Assembly (NCBI RefSeq): GCF_004745805.1
Contig: NZ_SRLQ01000013.1
Coordinates: 62,001 to 126,000 of the forward strand
Origin: Mycolicibacterium sp. CH28
Lineage (GTDB): Bacteria; Actinomycetota; Actinomycetes; Mycobacteriales; Mycobacteriaceae
Direction: 5' to 3'
DNA: 64,000 nucleotides
A program made the position numbers and the translations under genes. Shown in pieces: positions 24,983 to 33,451 of this stretch (position 1 is its first letter; every line of letters begins with the position of its first letter). Below the pieces are notes generated by a model. It had not been told where the DNA came from and searched no databases. It saw nothing but the letters and a program-made list of their open reading frames with translations.

Positions 24983-26101
24983 ATGGCGAGACCTCAGCGG
25001 TGGGAGCTGCTCCTGCGGGCGTCGCAGCAGGAGGCCCTGCTTGCAGTTTCGTTGTTCAACGACCCCGGCCGCGAGCGGGCGCTTGAGGGCTTCATCATCC
25101 ATATGCACATCGCGTGGACTTATGCGTTTCAGGCGAAGTGGCTCCGTGCGGGAAGGGACTACCACGTTCTGCTCAGCGAGCAGCCCCGCAGGTACAAGTA
25201 CATCAACGGAGAGCGCATGTCCCAATCCGTGGAGTGGTTCGTCAAGCAGGAGTTTGCCTGCAGCGCCGCTGTGCGGGCCAACCTAGAGTTCTTCATAGAG
25301 CTGCGGAACAAGATTGAGCACCGTCACACGGGAAGCGACGAAGCTCTGCGCACGGTGGTCAACGGCGAGTGCCATGCGATGTTGCTCAACTACGAGGCTT
25401 TCATCACCGAGTTTGCCGGAGCCAAGCACTCACTGGCCCACAGGCTGCACTTCCCCGTGTTCATCGGTGGGTTCACCGACCAGGGAAAGGCGGATCTGCT
25501 GAAGCTCACGAAGACCCTGCCCGCAGACCTGCGGCGATTCCTCGCCGAGTATGACGCAGGACTCGGTGACGAGGTGTCGCGTGATCCCCGGTACTGCATG
25601 CGGCTAACCGTCCTGCTGGAGAGCGGTAACCGAAAGGGCGACCTCTCCCTGCAGTTCGTCAACCAGCGCGACCTCACGCCGGAACAGCAGCGCGCCGCCG
25701 AGGAGATCGCCGCCAACGGCGGTCTCGTCATCACAAAGACCAGGACCCAAGTCGTCACGAACGCCGACAAGTTCAAACCCGGGCAGGTTGCAGAGCGAGT
25801 CGAATCCGCGATCCCGTTCCGATTCAAACCCTCACACGAGATGGCCCACTTCTGGCGGAAGCACAACGTCAGGCCGCCCAAGAAGGACCCGAACCCGAAG
25901 AACACCAGAGCCGAGTGGTGCGTCTACGACACTGCCCACAGCGACTATCTCTATACCGAGGCGTGCGTCAACTGGCTGATCAAGAAGTGCGCAAATGAGA
26001 GTGGATTCCGCGAGGCGACCGGGCTAGAGCCCCGGCGCAAACCCGCGCCGCGTTCCACGGCCTCCGCTCAATTCGACGATGACGGCGGCACGAGCGGGTA
26101 G
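24983..26101 (+). CDS. DUF3644 HEPN-family protein
   Basis: The protein has 372 residues and fits the DUF3644 family. The first 150 residues hold a HEPN-like fold: ERALEGFIIHMHIAWTYAFQ, then IELRNKIEHRH, with the R-x4-H ribonuclease motif (RNKIEH). DUF3644 proteins occur in defence islands and are thought to act as RNases or partners in abortive infection. The middle (about 205-260) is strand-rich, and the C-terminal 100 residues contain a conserved-looking MAHFWRKHNVRPP segment. It stands alone on the plus strand, with 297 bases without a recognisable gene before it. Confidence 0.75.
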   Translation: MARPQRWELLLRASQQEALLAVSLFNDPGRERALEGFIIHMHIAWTYAFQAKWLRAGRDYHVLLSEQPRRYKYINGERMSQSVEWFVKQEFACSAAVRANLEFFIELRNKIEHRHTGSDEALRTVVNGECHAMLLNYEAFITEFAGAKHSLAHRLHFPVFIGGFTDQGKADLLKLTKTLPADLRRFLAEYDAGLGDEVSRDPRYCMRLTVLLESGNRKGDLSLQFVNQRDLTPEQQRAAEEIAANGGLVITKTRTQVVTNADKFKPGQVAERVESAIPFRFKPSHEMAHFWRKHNVRPPKKDPNPKNTRAEWCVYDTAHSDYLYTEACVNWLIKKCANESGFREATGLEPRRKPAPRSTASAQFDDDGGTSG

Positions 26102-26172
26102 GCGACCCAGCTGAGCGATTCAATTTTTTTGGGGCGGCGCTAAACGTATGTCTGTGCCCATACGGTTGGACC

Positions 26173-26571
26173 ATGGATAAACAACTTTGGCCCACAGCTC
26201 CGAGCGGACACCTTGAACCAGGCGTGCCTGACTTCCCACGATGGGGCGAGGCAGCCCCTCTTGTCGCACTATCCGAACGTCTGTACTCGAAAACGTGCAC
26301 GTTGGCCAGCGATATCGATGACTTCGGAACCCGTGTCAGCGATCCCGCGGTGGTCAATCACCTTGTCATCCGGCTGGCTGGCACGGGTTTGAGTATCGCC
26401 GAGATACTCCACTCTGTATCCGGGAAGCTGGACCGATCACTGATCGACCTGGATCACTGGCCAGATGTGTTGGGCGCGTTCGATGACGCTCAGCGTGCGT
26501 TCCGCGATGCCTGTGGCGCAGCGCAAGCCGCCATCGAGGTCATGCGCAGTCACACGCAGACGCCGCGCTGA
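26173..26571 (+). CDS. hypothetical protein (132 residues)
   Basis: No family was recognised. The protein is mainly helical after a Pro-rich start (PTAPSGHLEPGVPDFPRW) and has amphipathic stretches such as APLVALSERLYSKTC and DAQRAFRDACGAAQAAIEVM. It lies next to the rep gene, convergent with it, overlapping its 3' end by 22 bp. It may belong to the element backbone, where small accessory genes beside rep are common; this is inference. Confidence 0.5.
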   Translation: MDKQLWPTAPSGHLEPGVPDFPRWGEAAPLVALSERLYSKTCTLASDIDDFGTRVSDPAVVNHLVIRLAGTGLSIAEILHSVSGKLDRSLIDLDHWPDVLGAFDDAQRAFRDACGAAQAAIEVMRSHTQTPR

Positions 26572-28151
26572 GGAGACGGGTGACTCGTCGTAGCCGCACC
26601 AAATAAGGCGGTCGCGAGTTGGGAGGCGAAGGCCGGTCCGTTGTTCGCCAACGCGTAGCCGCCGGCGAGGCCACCCTGATTGCAGAGCGTTCGACGTCGC
26701 TGAACCAGACGGTGCGCCACAACGCCGGTTTCACGATCAACGCGCGGGACCAGGCGCGTGGCCGTGCGCGGCACCACGGCAGTGGGGAAGCGGCTAGCCG
26801 AATCGCTGTACACCGCTTGGCTGCGCGACCATCGCCGCACGATGCGTCGCGCAGTCAAGTACGTGTCTAGTGTTACCTCCACGACGGCAACGGCTTTCTT
26901 GAGTCCGTAAACACCCCAGAACCGGCCCGGCCCGCGGCCGGACTGCCGCCATAGTTCCGGCACGATGTGCTGATACTCCTTGTAGCCATGCAGGTTTGGC
27001 GATGAGTGCTTCGTGAAGTAGATCGCCAGCCGTTTCGGGTCGCACGCCTTCAGCCCGCTTCGAACATCGATGGCCGTTCCGGCAAGCCGGTGCCTAGCTT
27101 TCTGCACCGGATCGGGATGGTCGACGATTCGTGCCCAGGTGTCGGAGAGCCATTGAGCGAAGCCTCGCCCCGAACGGCCTGGCGAAAGTGGCGGAGCCAT
27201 CCATAGGTGAATGTGCGGGGCGCCGCGCCGCTGGAACTCCAGCTTCCAGATGTAGCGTGCGTGTTCGCCGTACTCGCGTTGGAAGCGCTTGCGCCACAGC
27301 ACCATGTGCCGCTTCACGCTGGCCCCGTCTGGGGCAACAATCTCCCAGTCGCCGGGGTAGGTGAGCGTGACCATCGCAGGGACGCGGCCGGATTCGACCA
27401 GTGGTGTGTAGTCGAGTTCGGCGAAGGTGCGGCACATCGACGACCGTGACTTTCGGGACCACTCTGTGATGACAGCGCCAGTACCAGACTGCTCGCTTCC
27501 CGTAGGACTCCGTCGTGTCAAAGACACGACGGCCCGATGATCGTCCCCGGCTGCCAGCTCGTCCTTGACTCGAAGTTCGGCATCGTCAACGTCACGTTGG
27601 TGATGCGCGACGGCCCGTTCGGCGGTCTTCTCGACACGAACAGGATTGGTCCAACTGAGTCGCACAACACCAGGCCCGACGGTGATGCGGAACCGTCCGG
27701 ATTCCGGCTCGACCCCGCGACGGGCAGCACCAGATGCCCACGGTGCCGCCGGTTCGAACAATGCCGCAGCAGCGGTGACCATCTCGGCGCTCGGGAACCG
27801 CAGCCCCAACGCGTCGAGCGCCCGCAGTTCCCCAGTCGCGGTCCCGTCGTCGACCGACTCGCGGACATTTTCGGCACATATAACAAGCCCGCCGGCCGCC
27901 GCCGGGTTGAGGACGGGTGCCTCGGTCGACGTACGGCCGACCGCTGGCGCTCTCCCGCACTGCGGCCTGGCGGCCTCGGGCGCTCGCGACCTCCCGTCCA
28001 CCGAGGCACCCGGAGAACAGGGCCACAATGGCGGGCCGTCAGGTCCGGATGTTGAGCCGCCAATCGACGACGTCGACCCGGTGGTTGATGATGTGACGAA
28101 GGGCATCGGGGTACCTGCTCCCCGGAGCCGCTGAGTCCGCCCGCAACGCAA
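26550..28151 (-). CDS. RepSA-like HUH replication initiator
   Basis: The protein has up to 533 residues. The conserved core is the HUH motif in GAPHIHLW (near residue 312) and a catalytic tyrosine in IYFTKH (near residue 377). Upstream is a VPAMVTLTYPGDWE motif and a WRKRFQREYG segment. These are the marks of actinomycete RepSA/pSN22-type rolling-circle initiators in AICEs, which nick the plus origin after excision. The long N-terminal part (first 150-200 residues) is polar and low in conservation, and the true start may be at an internal ATG such as MPFVTSSTTG. It sits at the opposite end of the element from int. Confidence 0.85.
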   Translation of the reverse strand: MRCGRTQRLRGAGTPMPFVTSSTTGSTSSIGGSTSGPDGPPLWPCSPGASVDGRSRAPEAARPQCGRAPAVGRTSTEAPVLNPAAAGGLVICAENVRESVDDGTATGELRALDALGLRFPSAEMVTAAAALFEPAAPWASGAARRGVEPESGRFRITVGPGVVRLSWTNPVRVEKTAERAVAHHQRDVDDAELRVKDELAAGDDHRAVVSLTRRSPTGSEQSGTGAVITEWSRKSRSSMCRTFAELDYTPLVESGRVPAMVTLTYPGDWEIVAPDGASVKRHMVLWRKRFQREYGEHARYIWKLEFQRRGAPHIHLWMAPPLSPGRSGRGFAQWLSDTWARIVDHPDPVQKARHRLAGTAIDVRSGLKACDPKRLAIYFTKHSSPNLHGYKEYQHIVPELWRQSGRGPGRFWGVYGLKKAVAVVEVTLDTYLTARRIVRRWSRSQAVYSDSASRFPTAVVPRTATRLVPRVDRETGVVAHRLVQRRRTLCNQGGLAGGYALANNGPAFASQLATALFGAATTSHPSPQRGVCV

Positions 28152-28207
28152 TCGGCGGCACGACAGCTCCTGGTCGGGAGCGCAAGCACCGTGTCCGGTT
28201 TATGTCC

Positions 28208-28234
28208 GTTCGTCAGACGAACTGACTACGTCAG
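28208..28234. promoter_or_regulatory. inverted repeats upstream of rep
   Basis: GTTCGTC-A-GACGAAC (28208-28222) is a perfect 7-bp inverted repeat and is followed by CTGAC-TAC-GTCAG (28222-28234). They lie 57-83 bp before the rep start and 64 bp before attR. They may be a regulator site or part of the origin. Confidence 0.4.
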
Positions 28235-28297
28235 CGCAGCTCAATGCGGCGCATACGACGCACAGAATCAAATAAACCGCAGGTCAGCGGCTATCCT

Positions 28298-28348
28298 GTC
28301 CGCCTGAAAAGCGGAAGGTCGCCGGTTCGATCCCGGCCCTGGCCACCA
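28298..28348 (+). repeat. attR: 51-bp copy of tRNA-Phe 3' half
   Basis: This is an exact copy of 7334-7384, including the encoded CCA. It has no 5' half and cannot make a tRNA. It is the right boundary of the element. Confidence 0.95.
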
Positions 28349-28777
28349 AGCATCGCGGTTGGTTAGCGGTCTCTTGAGAGACGATCCCGCTCAGCGGAGA
28401 CGTCGAGATGGCGTCTTCAAGGCCAAATCAGGACCAAGTCTCCGTGGGTCTGAGGTCGACTCCAGCCCGAGCGAAGTGCCAGCGCGGCGGCCGAAATCTA
28501 GGCCAGAGGCGATGCGTGGATTGCTCAGAGTCCCAACGACGCGCCGGCCAGCGGCCAAGTCACCTAGCACTGGTTCGCCCGACGAATCGGTCCCATCAAC
28601 CCGTGCAGGTTCCACTGCCCACGGACGTCAGACGGCTGCGGGCGAGGCCGTGACGCGCCTTTCCGGACGATAGAACACGCCATGGCTGGAGCTCGTCGCC
28701 CACTGTTATACGAGTAGGTGGATGGGACAGCGGTGCGTTGGGCCGCAGTGTCCGACTACTGCGGTGGAGGAGTTTTC
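28349..28777. other. no gene recognised between attR and the dioxygenase gene
   Basis: About 430 bases follow attR. Several short open frames exist but none has a ribosome site and recognisable protein together. The last 20 bases hold the GGTGGAGGAG ribosome site of the next gene. Confidence 0.5.
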
Positions 28778-29839
28778 ATGGGTGACGCACTCGGGCTTGG
28801 CATAACGCACTATCCACTTCTGGCCGGAGTGGACGAACACATGGCCGACCTGCTCAAGGCTGCCTTGCAGGACCCGGATATCCCCGCCGAGGCGAAGGAT
28901 GTCGCTAACTGGAAGCCGCTGGCTCAGCAGGAGTGGGGCGACGACGGTGGGACGAAGGCCGCCGGTGTCCACCGGCAACGTCTGCTGGACGGGTTGACGA
29001 GATGCCGTGCAGAGCTCGACGCCTTCAAACCCGACGTCGTGCTGGTGTGGGGCGACGATCAGTACGAGAACTTCCGTGAAGAAGTAATCCCGTCGTTCTG
29101 TGTCCTGGTCTACGGAAACACGCGGTTCAAGCCGTTCGGCCCATTGGACTTCCTGAAGATCCCGAACGTGTGGGGTCTGCCGAGCGATCAAGAGCTCGAG
29201 ATCCAGGGTTCCCCGGAGTTCGCCAAATCGTTGGCCCGAGACGTGTTGGGCCACGGTGTCGACGTGGCGTACTCCTACGAGAAACGCGAGGGGCTCAACT
29301 TTCCTCATGCGTTCGCGAACACCCAGGTCTTCCTGGATTGGGACTCGGCCGGTGCGAACTTCCCCTATCCGATCGTGGCCCTCGCGGTCAACTGCTACGG
29401 CGAACATGTCATCGCCCGCAGAGGCGGCTTCGCGCCGTTCGCTTCGATCGAGGGTGAGACCCTGGACCCGCCCGGACCCACACCGTTGCGGTGCTTCGAG
29501 TTTGGTCAAGCTGTCGCGAAGTCGGTTCAGAACAGCGACAAGCGGGTCGCTCTGGTCGCTTCGTCGAGTTGGTCGCATGCGTTCCTCAACGACAAGGAAT
29601 GGCACATGCGACCCGACACCGAGGCCGACCAGGTGCTCTACGACGCGCTGGTGGCGGGGGACTATGACGCCTGGACCAAGGTGACGACAAAGGAAGTCGT
29701 GGCTGCGGGCCAGCACGAGATTCTCAACTGGTTCTGCCTGCTCGGTGCGGTTTCCCAGCTCGGTTTGAAGCTGGAATGGAGTGACTTCGTCACTACCGAG
29801 ATCTTCAATTCGAACAAGGCCTTCGCGGTCTTCAAATAG
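28778..29839 (+). CDS. class III extradiol dioxygenase (LigB-like subunit family)
   Basis: The protein has 353 residues from ATG 28778, which has GGAGGAG upstream; an in-frame ATG at 28718 lacks support. It belongs to the LigB-type non-haem iron extradiol dioxygenases, which open catechol-like rings. Family traits are the early GITHYPLLAG (probable iron-ligand His), VLVWGDDQYENF, and VALVASSSWSHAFL with a downstream acidic stretch. The GDDQ segment stands where other family members carry an iron-binding His, so chemistry may differ. It is the first gene of the catabolic cluster and is convergent with the CoA-transferase gene (8-bp overlap). The substrate is unknown. Confidence 0.8.
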   Translation: MGDALGLGITHYPLLAGVDEHMADLLKAALQDPDIPAEAKDVANWKPLAQQEWGDDGGTKAAGVHRQRLLDGLTRCRAELDAFKPDVVLVWGDDQYENFREEVIPSFCVLVYGNTRFKPFGPLDFLKIPNVWGLPSDQELEIQGSPEFAKSLARDVLGHGVDVAYSYEKREGLNFPHAFANTQVFLDWDSAGANFPYPIVALAVNCYGEHVIARRGGFAPFASIEGETLDPPGPTPLRCFEFGQAVAKSVQNSDKRVALVASSSWSHAFLNDKEWHMRPDTEADQVLYDALVAGDYDAWTKVTTKEVVAAGQHEILNWFCLLGAVSQLGLKLEWSDFVTTEIFNSNKAFAVFK

Positions 29840-31040
29840 CGCCGGGAAACAGCGCGCCGATCGCGGTCCTTCGCTCGTTGTCGGTCAGCCCGCGTAGGTC
29901 GGCGCGCCCGAATTCAGTGACGACCACGTCGACGGCCCAGCGCGGGGTGGACACCGGTGCTGAGAGGCGATCGACGAGGGTGGAGCGACCATTACGGACC
30001 GAAGGCAGCGCGATGATGCTCAGACCGTGCACCCCGCGGCTGCCAGAGATCGCGTAGTCCGCGTGTCCGCCGATGCCTGATATTCGTCGCGTCCCGACCG
30101 CCTCGACATTGATCTGTCCCAGCGAGTCGATCTCGAGCGCGGTGTTCACCGCGACGAGGTCGCGTCCGCTGAGCCGGGAAGAGTCGTGTGTCACCTCGAT
30201 GCGGTCCAGCACTTCCCGGCCGCTGGCCCACTCGTACAGCCGAGGCGATCCCACGAGGTACGTGCCGAGCGGTTGGCCAATCAGAAGGCCGCGATCGGCG
30301 AGGTCCACGACGGCATCGGTGATGATGCCGGAATCGATGCCCACCGGCCGGTTGAGGGCTCCAACGAGGGCCTCGCCGATGGCGCCCGGACCGAATTGGA
30401 TCGCCGCGCCAGCCGGTACGAGCTCGGCGAGTTCGGCTCCGATGCGTGTGGTGGCCTCGTTCTGGCGTGCACGGGCGACGTTGATGGGCGCGCGCCGGGT
30501 TTCGCCCACAACCGTGAGTTTCTCGGTGTCCACCAGCCCGGGACGCGCGGCGTCTGGCAGATCGTCATTGATTTCCACCAGGCAGTGCCGGGCGTTCGCG
30601 GCGGCTGTGGCGATCCAGGACACTTCGCTCCCGAGTGCGAGCCCGCGCGAGGTTCGGCGGGCGCTGAGGACGACGGTGTCGGGCCGCCAGGCGCCGGCAA
30701 GGAGAGCTGGCAGCTGCGAAACGGTCGCGGGCACGTATTGCACTGTGCCGTCGGCTATTCCAGCCGCAGTGCCGTACCCCGCCATGAACGTGCGCACCTC
30801 GGCGAAGGCGGTGAAGTCCAGACCGGGGGGTGGTTCCAGTAGCCACCCGGTGATGAGGCGGACGCCTCCCGCCTCACGTGCCGCGGCGCAAAGATCGGCG
30901 CAGACCTCCGAAGGTGCGCCCGCGCCGTCGGCGAGAGCCACGGTGCTTCCAGGTCGAATTGCCCGGCGTAGCAAGTTATTCGGCACGTGCAACCTCGTTC
31001 GAAAGAGAAGGATCGGACCGCTGTTTGGCCGCCCGGTCAT
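29832..31040 (-). CDS. acetyl-CoA hydrolase/transferase family CoA-transferase
   Basis: The protein has up to 402 residues. It has the two-domain fold of acetyl-CoA hydrolase/transferases: an N-terminal domain with PGSTVALADGAGAP, and a C-terminal part with NTALEIDSLGQINVEAVG, RISGIGGHADYAISG and a final TEFGRADLRGLT. These enzymes move CoA between short acyl groups through a glutamyl-CoA intermediate. Alternative starts TTG 30992 and GTG 30986 lie near CGAGG and would drop the first 16-18 residues. It is divergent from the following acyl-CoA dehydrogenase gene and shares a 75-bp control region with the CTATG-type palindrome. Confidence 0.85.
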   Translation of the reverse strand: MTGRPNSGPILLFRTRLHVPNNLLRRAIRPGSTVALADGAGAPSEVCADLCAAAREAGGVRLITGWLLEPPPGLDFTAFAEVRTFMAGYGTAAGIADGTVQYVPATVSQLPALLAGAWRPDTVVLSARRTSRGLALGSEVSWIATAAANARHCLVEINDDLPDAARPGLVDTEKLTVVGETRRAPINVARARQNEATTRIGAELAELVPAGAAIQFGPGAIGEALVGALNRPVGIDSGIITDAVVDLADRGLLIGQPLGTYLVGSPRLYEWASGREVLDRIEVTHDSSRLSGRDLVAVNTALEIDSLGQINVEAVGTRRISGIGGHADYAISGSRGVHGLSIIALPSVRNGRSTLVDRLSAPVSTPRWAVDVVVTEFGRADLRGLTDNERRTAIGALFPGAI

Positions 31041-31055
31041 GGCACATATTAATGA

Positions 31056-31070
31056 CTATGATAATCATGA
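31056..31070. promoter_or_regulatory. CTATG-type palindrome, candidate GntR site 1
   Basis: CTATGATAATCATGA lies in the 75-bp divergent region between the CoA-transferase and acyl-CoA dehydrogenase genes. It resembles sites at 32224, 40836 and 42002. Confidence 0.5.
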
Positions 31071-31115
31071 AATGAGCGATGTAAACGATCTCGCGATAGG
31101 CCGGCATCCGGAGGT

Positions 31116-32219
31116 ATGGCTGTGAATTTCTCCTTCGACGGTGAACAACGGGAGTTCGCTGCCACGCTGCGGACCGCGCTGACTGACCGGGCGCCCGTGT
31201 CACGGTGGTTGCAGTCCGATGCCGGGGCGGCCACGGACCCGGCGTGGTCGCTTCTGGTCAACGATCTGCAGGCAGTGGCGGCGGATGTCCCCGAAGATGC
31301 CGGCGGGCTAGGTCTGTCGGCCGTGGAGTTGGCGATCATCGCCGAGGAGCTCGGGCGAGTGGTCGCGCCGGCAGCGTTCACCGGTGGGGTGGCGCTCGCG
31401 CAGGGGCTGCTCATCGAGGCGCTGAGATTGCAGGGCCCGGGCGGGTCGGCGGCGAAGGCGCTGGCCGATTCCGTTGCCGGGAGGCGACTGATGCTTGGCG
31501 CGGCGCCTGACTGCCCGCGGACTCAGCTGACTCTCGATGAGAATTTCGGCGTAACGGGAACGTTCGTCGCACCGGTTGGTGCGGTCGGTGCGGAGACGAT
31601 CGTGGCGATTGCCGACACGTCGGGCGGGTCGGCGCTGGTGACCATCGACGCGGCGAGTGCGGAGATCACAGCGCTGGCGGGCATTGACCCGTCCGCGGGT
31701 TCAGCGCAGGTCTGCTTGGTTGGCGCGCCCGCCACGGTCGTACTGCGTGACGGCGTCGACCAGGCACAGGCGTGGGCTCGGCGACGGGCGCGGGTCGTGC
31801 TCGCCGCCGAGGCACTCGGGGGCGCTCGGGCCTGCCTCGATATGACCGTCCTCTACGCCACTCAGAGAGAACAATTCGGCACTGCGATCGGTGCCTTCCA
31901 GGCGGTGAAGCATCGACTTGCGGATCTGCTCGTCGAGACCGAATTGGCGGCATCAGCGGTATATCTGGCCGCCTGTGAGCTTGCCACGCGCGATGATTCG
32001 AGCGAGCTGTCGAGCCGCGCGGCCGTGGACGTCGCCACCAGGGTCTTCCAGCAGGCCGTGCGGGACTGTATCCAGCTGCATGGTGGGATGGGCTTCACCT
32101 GGGAGCATCCCGCCCACGTCTATCTGGGGCGCGCCGAATTGCTTGCGGCCGTGCATGATTCCGTGGGCCAGGCCCAGAGGTATGACCTGATCCGGCCTGA
32201 GCGTTCGACGCAGAACTAG
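31116..32219 (+). CDS. acyl-CoA dehydrogenase (small FadE-type subunit)
   Basis: The protein has 367 residues and oxidises an acyl-CoA to the 2-enoyl form with FAD. The N-terminal helical domain (FDGEQREFAATLR) and C-terminal FAD-binding domain are present: TVLYATQREQFGTAIGAFQAVKH, then CIQLHGGMGFTWEHPAHVYL. The middle substrate-gate domain is shortened, and the usual catalytic GxxE segment at the end is missing. This fits the partner subunit of the heterotetrameric FadE pairs seen in mycobacterial steroid catabolism. The next gene, another acyl-CoA dehydrogenase with a catalytic Glu, is probably its mate. Confidence 0.82.
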   Translation: MAVNFSFDGEQREFAATLRTALTDRAPVSRWLQSDAGAATDPAWSLLVNDLQAVAADVPEDAGGLGLSAVELAIIAEELGRVVAPAAFTGGVALAQGLLIEALRLQGPGGSAAKALADSVAGRRLMLGAAPDCPRTQLTLDENFGVTGTFVAPVGAVGAETIVAIADTSGGSALVTIDAASAEITALAGIDPSAGSAQVCLVGAPATVVLRDGVDQAQAWARRRARVVLAAEALGGARACLDMTVLYATQREQFGTAIGAFQAVKHRLADLLVETELAASAVYLAACELATRDDSSELSSRAAVDVATRVFQQAVRDCIQLHGGMGFTWEHPAHVYLGRAELLAAVHDSVGQAQRYDLIRPERSTQN

Positions 32220-32223
32220 GTAT

Positions 32224-32235
32224 CTATGAACATAG
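32224..32235. promoter_or_regulatory. CTATG-type palindrome, candidate GntR site 2
   Basis: CTATGAACATAG is a perfect 12-bp inverted repeat with a 2-bp centre. It stands 62 bp before the second acyl-CoA dehydrogenase start, with a further CTATAG close by at 32239. Confidence 0.5.
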
Positions 32236-32296
32236 TAGCTATAGTTAGGTCCTCCCCTGGCTGGCCGAGGGGGCCGTTCGACGACGAGGAGTATTC

Positions 32297-33451
32297 GTGA
32301 CGCTGACCGACACCGATCGGGAGCAGCTGGTCGCACTCGTTCGCGATTTCGCGGCGGGGGAGGTAGCCCCACGCGTGCGCGACTACGACCGCGACGAGCA
32401 CATCCCGATCGAGATACTCCAGAAGATGGCCGAATTGGGCTTCTTCGGGGGCACCATCGCCGAAGAGTGGGGTGGGGCGGCGCTGGACCACCGAACCTTC
32501 GCCGCGGTCATCGAAGAGATTTCGCGGGTTGACCACTGCCTCGGTGTGCTTCTCAGCATGCCCTCCGCGCTTGTGGGTGGAGGCATCGAACGCTTCGGTA
32601 CCGATGAGCAGAAGGAGCGTTGGCTACGACCGCTCGCCCAAGGCACGATCTTCGGCGGCGCGGGAGTGACCGAGCCGCAGTCGGGGTCCGACGTCGCTGG
32701 GCTACGCACCACCTACGTAGAAGACGGCGGCGGTTACGTCCTGCGCGGTGCGAAGACCTGGATCTCCAATCTGGACATCGCCTCGTTCTTCGTCACCTTC
32801 GCGACCCACGACCCGTCGCTGCGGCAGGCCGGCATCACTGCCTTCATCGTGCCCAGGGACACACCCGGTGTCTCGGTCCACCCGTTCAAGAACAAGATGG
32901 GTTTCCGTCCGATGTGTTCGGGCGAGCTCGTGCTCGACGAGGTCAGGCTGGGCCAGGAGGCGCGGTTGGGCGACATCGGTGGTGGCTTCGCGGTCGCCAT
33001 GACCGCCGTGGAGAAGGGGCGACTGTCGGTGGCCGCGCGGGCCGTCGGTGCTGCCCAGAGCTGCCTCGATGCGTCTGTTAAGTACGCCCGCGAGCGAGTG
33101 GTGCGGAACAAGGCGATCGGCGAACATCAGATGATCCAGAAGAAGATCGCCGACATGGCCACTGAGATTCGTGCCGCCCGGCTGCTCGTGCAGGACTGCG
33201 CCGACGCGCTCGACCGCGGTGAGCGCGCCCGCCAGGAGACGAGCATGGCGAAGATGTATGCCTCCGATGTATTCCAGCGGGCGGCCACCGAGGCCGTGCA
33301 AATCCATGGCGCCTACGGGATCTCGGACGAGTTTCCGGTGGGCCGCGCCTACCGAGATGCCAAGGTCTTCCAGATCGTCGAAGGCGCGAACGAGATACAC
33401 CGCACGCTGATCGCCAGGGATCTGCTGTCGCCGAGAGAAGCGCGGGCGTGA
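32297..33451 (+). CDS. acyl-CoA dehydrogenase
   Basis: The protein has 384 residues with the complete acyl-CoA dehydrogenase fold: VTEPQSGSDVAGLRT (FAD/substrate loop), TWISNLDIA, FKNKMGFRPMCSGELVLDEV, ERVVRNKAIGEHQMIQ, then QIHGAYGISDEFPVGR and the catalytic region VEGANEIHR with the expected Glu. It probably pairs with the preceding gene. A GACGAGGAGT ribosome site lies before the GTG at 32297. It overlaps the next gene by four bases (GTGA), which starts a tight operon to 37709. Confidence 0.9.
   Translation: MTLTDTDREQLVALVRDFAAGEVAPRVRDYDRDEHIPIEILQKMAELGFFGGTIAEEWGGAALDHRTFAAVIEEISRVDHCLGVLLSMPSALVGGGIERFGTDEQKERWLRPLAQGTIFGGAGVTEPQSGSDVAGLRTTYVEDGGGYVLRGAKTWISNLDIASFFVTFATHDPSLRQAGITAFIVPRDTPGVSVHPFKNKMGFRPMCSGELVLDEVRLGQEARLGDIGGGFAVAMTAVEKGRLSVAARAVGAAQSCLDASVKYARERVVRNKAIGEHQMIQKKIADMATEIRAARLLVQDCADALDRGERARQETSMAKMYASDVFQRAATEAVQIHGAYGISDEFPVGRAYRDAKVFQIVEGANEIHRTLIARDLLSPREARA

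Larger units (their letters stand above)
7385..28348. mobile_element. AICE-type integrative element (20,964 bp) in tRNA-Phe
   Basis: The element is bounded by the 51-bp tRNA-Phe repeats and has the pSAM2-style gene set: integrase, excisionase, FtsK/TraB translocase, KorSA-like GntR repressor, NUDIX gene and RepSA-like HUH replication protein. In known AICEs the integrase and Xis excise the DNA, Rep amplifies it and a single TraB ring moves double-stranded DNA between cells. Here all backbone genes except NUDIX read on the minus strand, toward attL, and 14 kb of defence-like cargo separates NUDIX from rep. No Spd spread genes were recognised. All key catalytic residues appear intact, so the element could still be active; that is inference. 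Confidence 0.92.

Noticed and set aside
26121..26131. T-rich run near 26.1 kb as an intrinsic terminator
   Set aside because: No stable GC-rich stem precedes it; it lies in the short gap between two plus-strand genes.
28298..28348. Second tRNA-Phe gene
   Set aside because: Only the 3' half is present, without the acceptor 5' strand and D arm; it is the right attachment site.
28706..29716. Minus-strand open frame of 336 codons opposite the dioxygenase gene
   Set aside because: It is a shadow of the plus-strand coding sequence, without motifs or a ribosome site.
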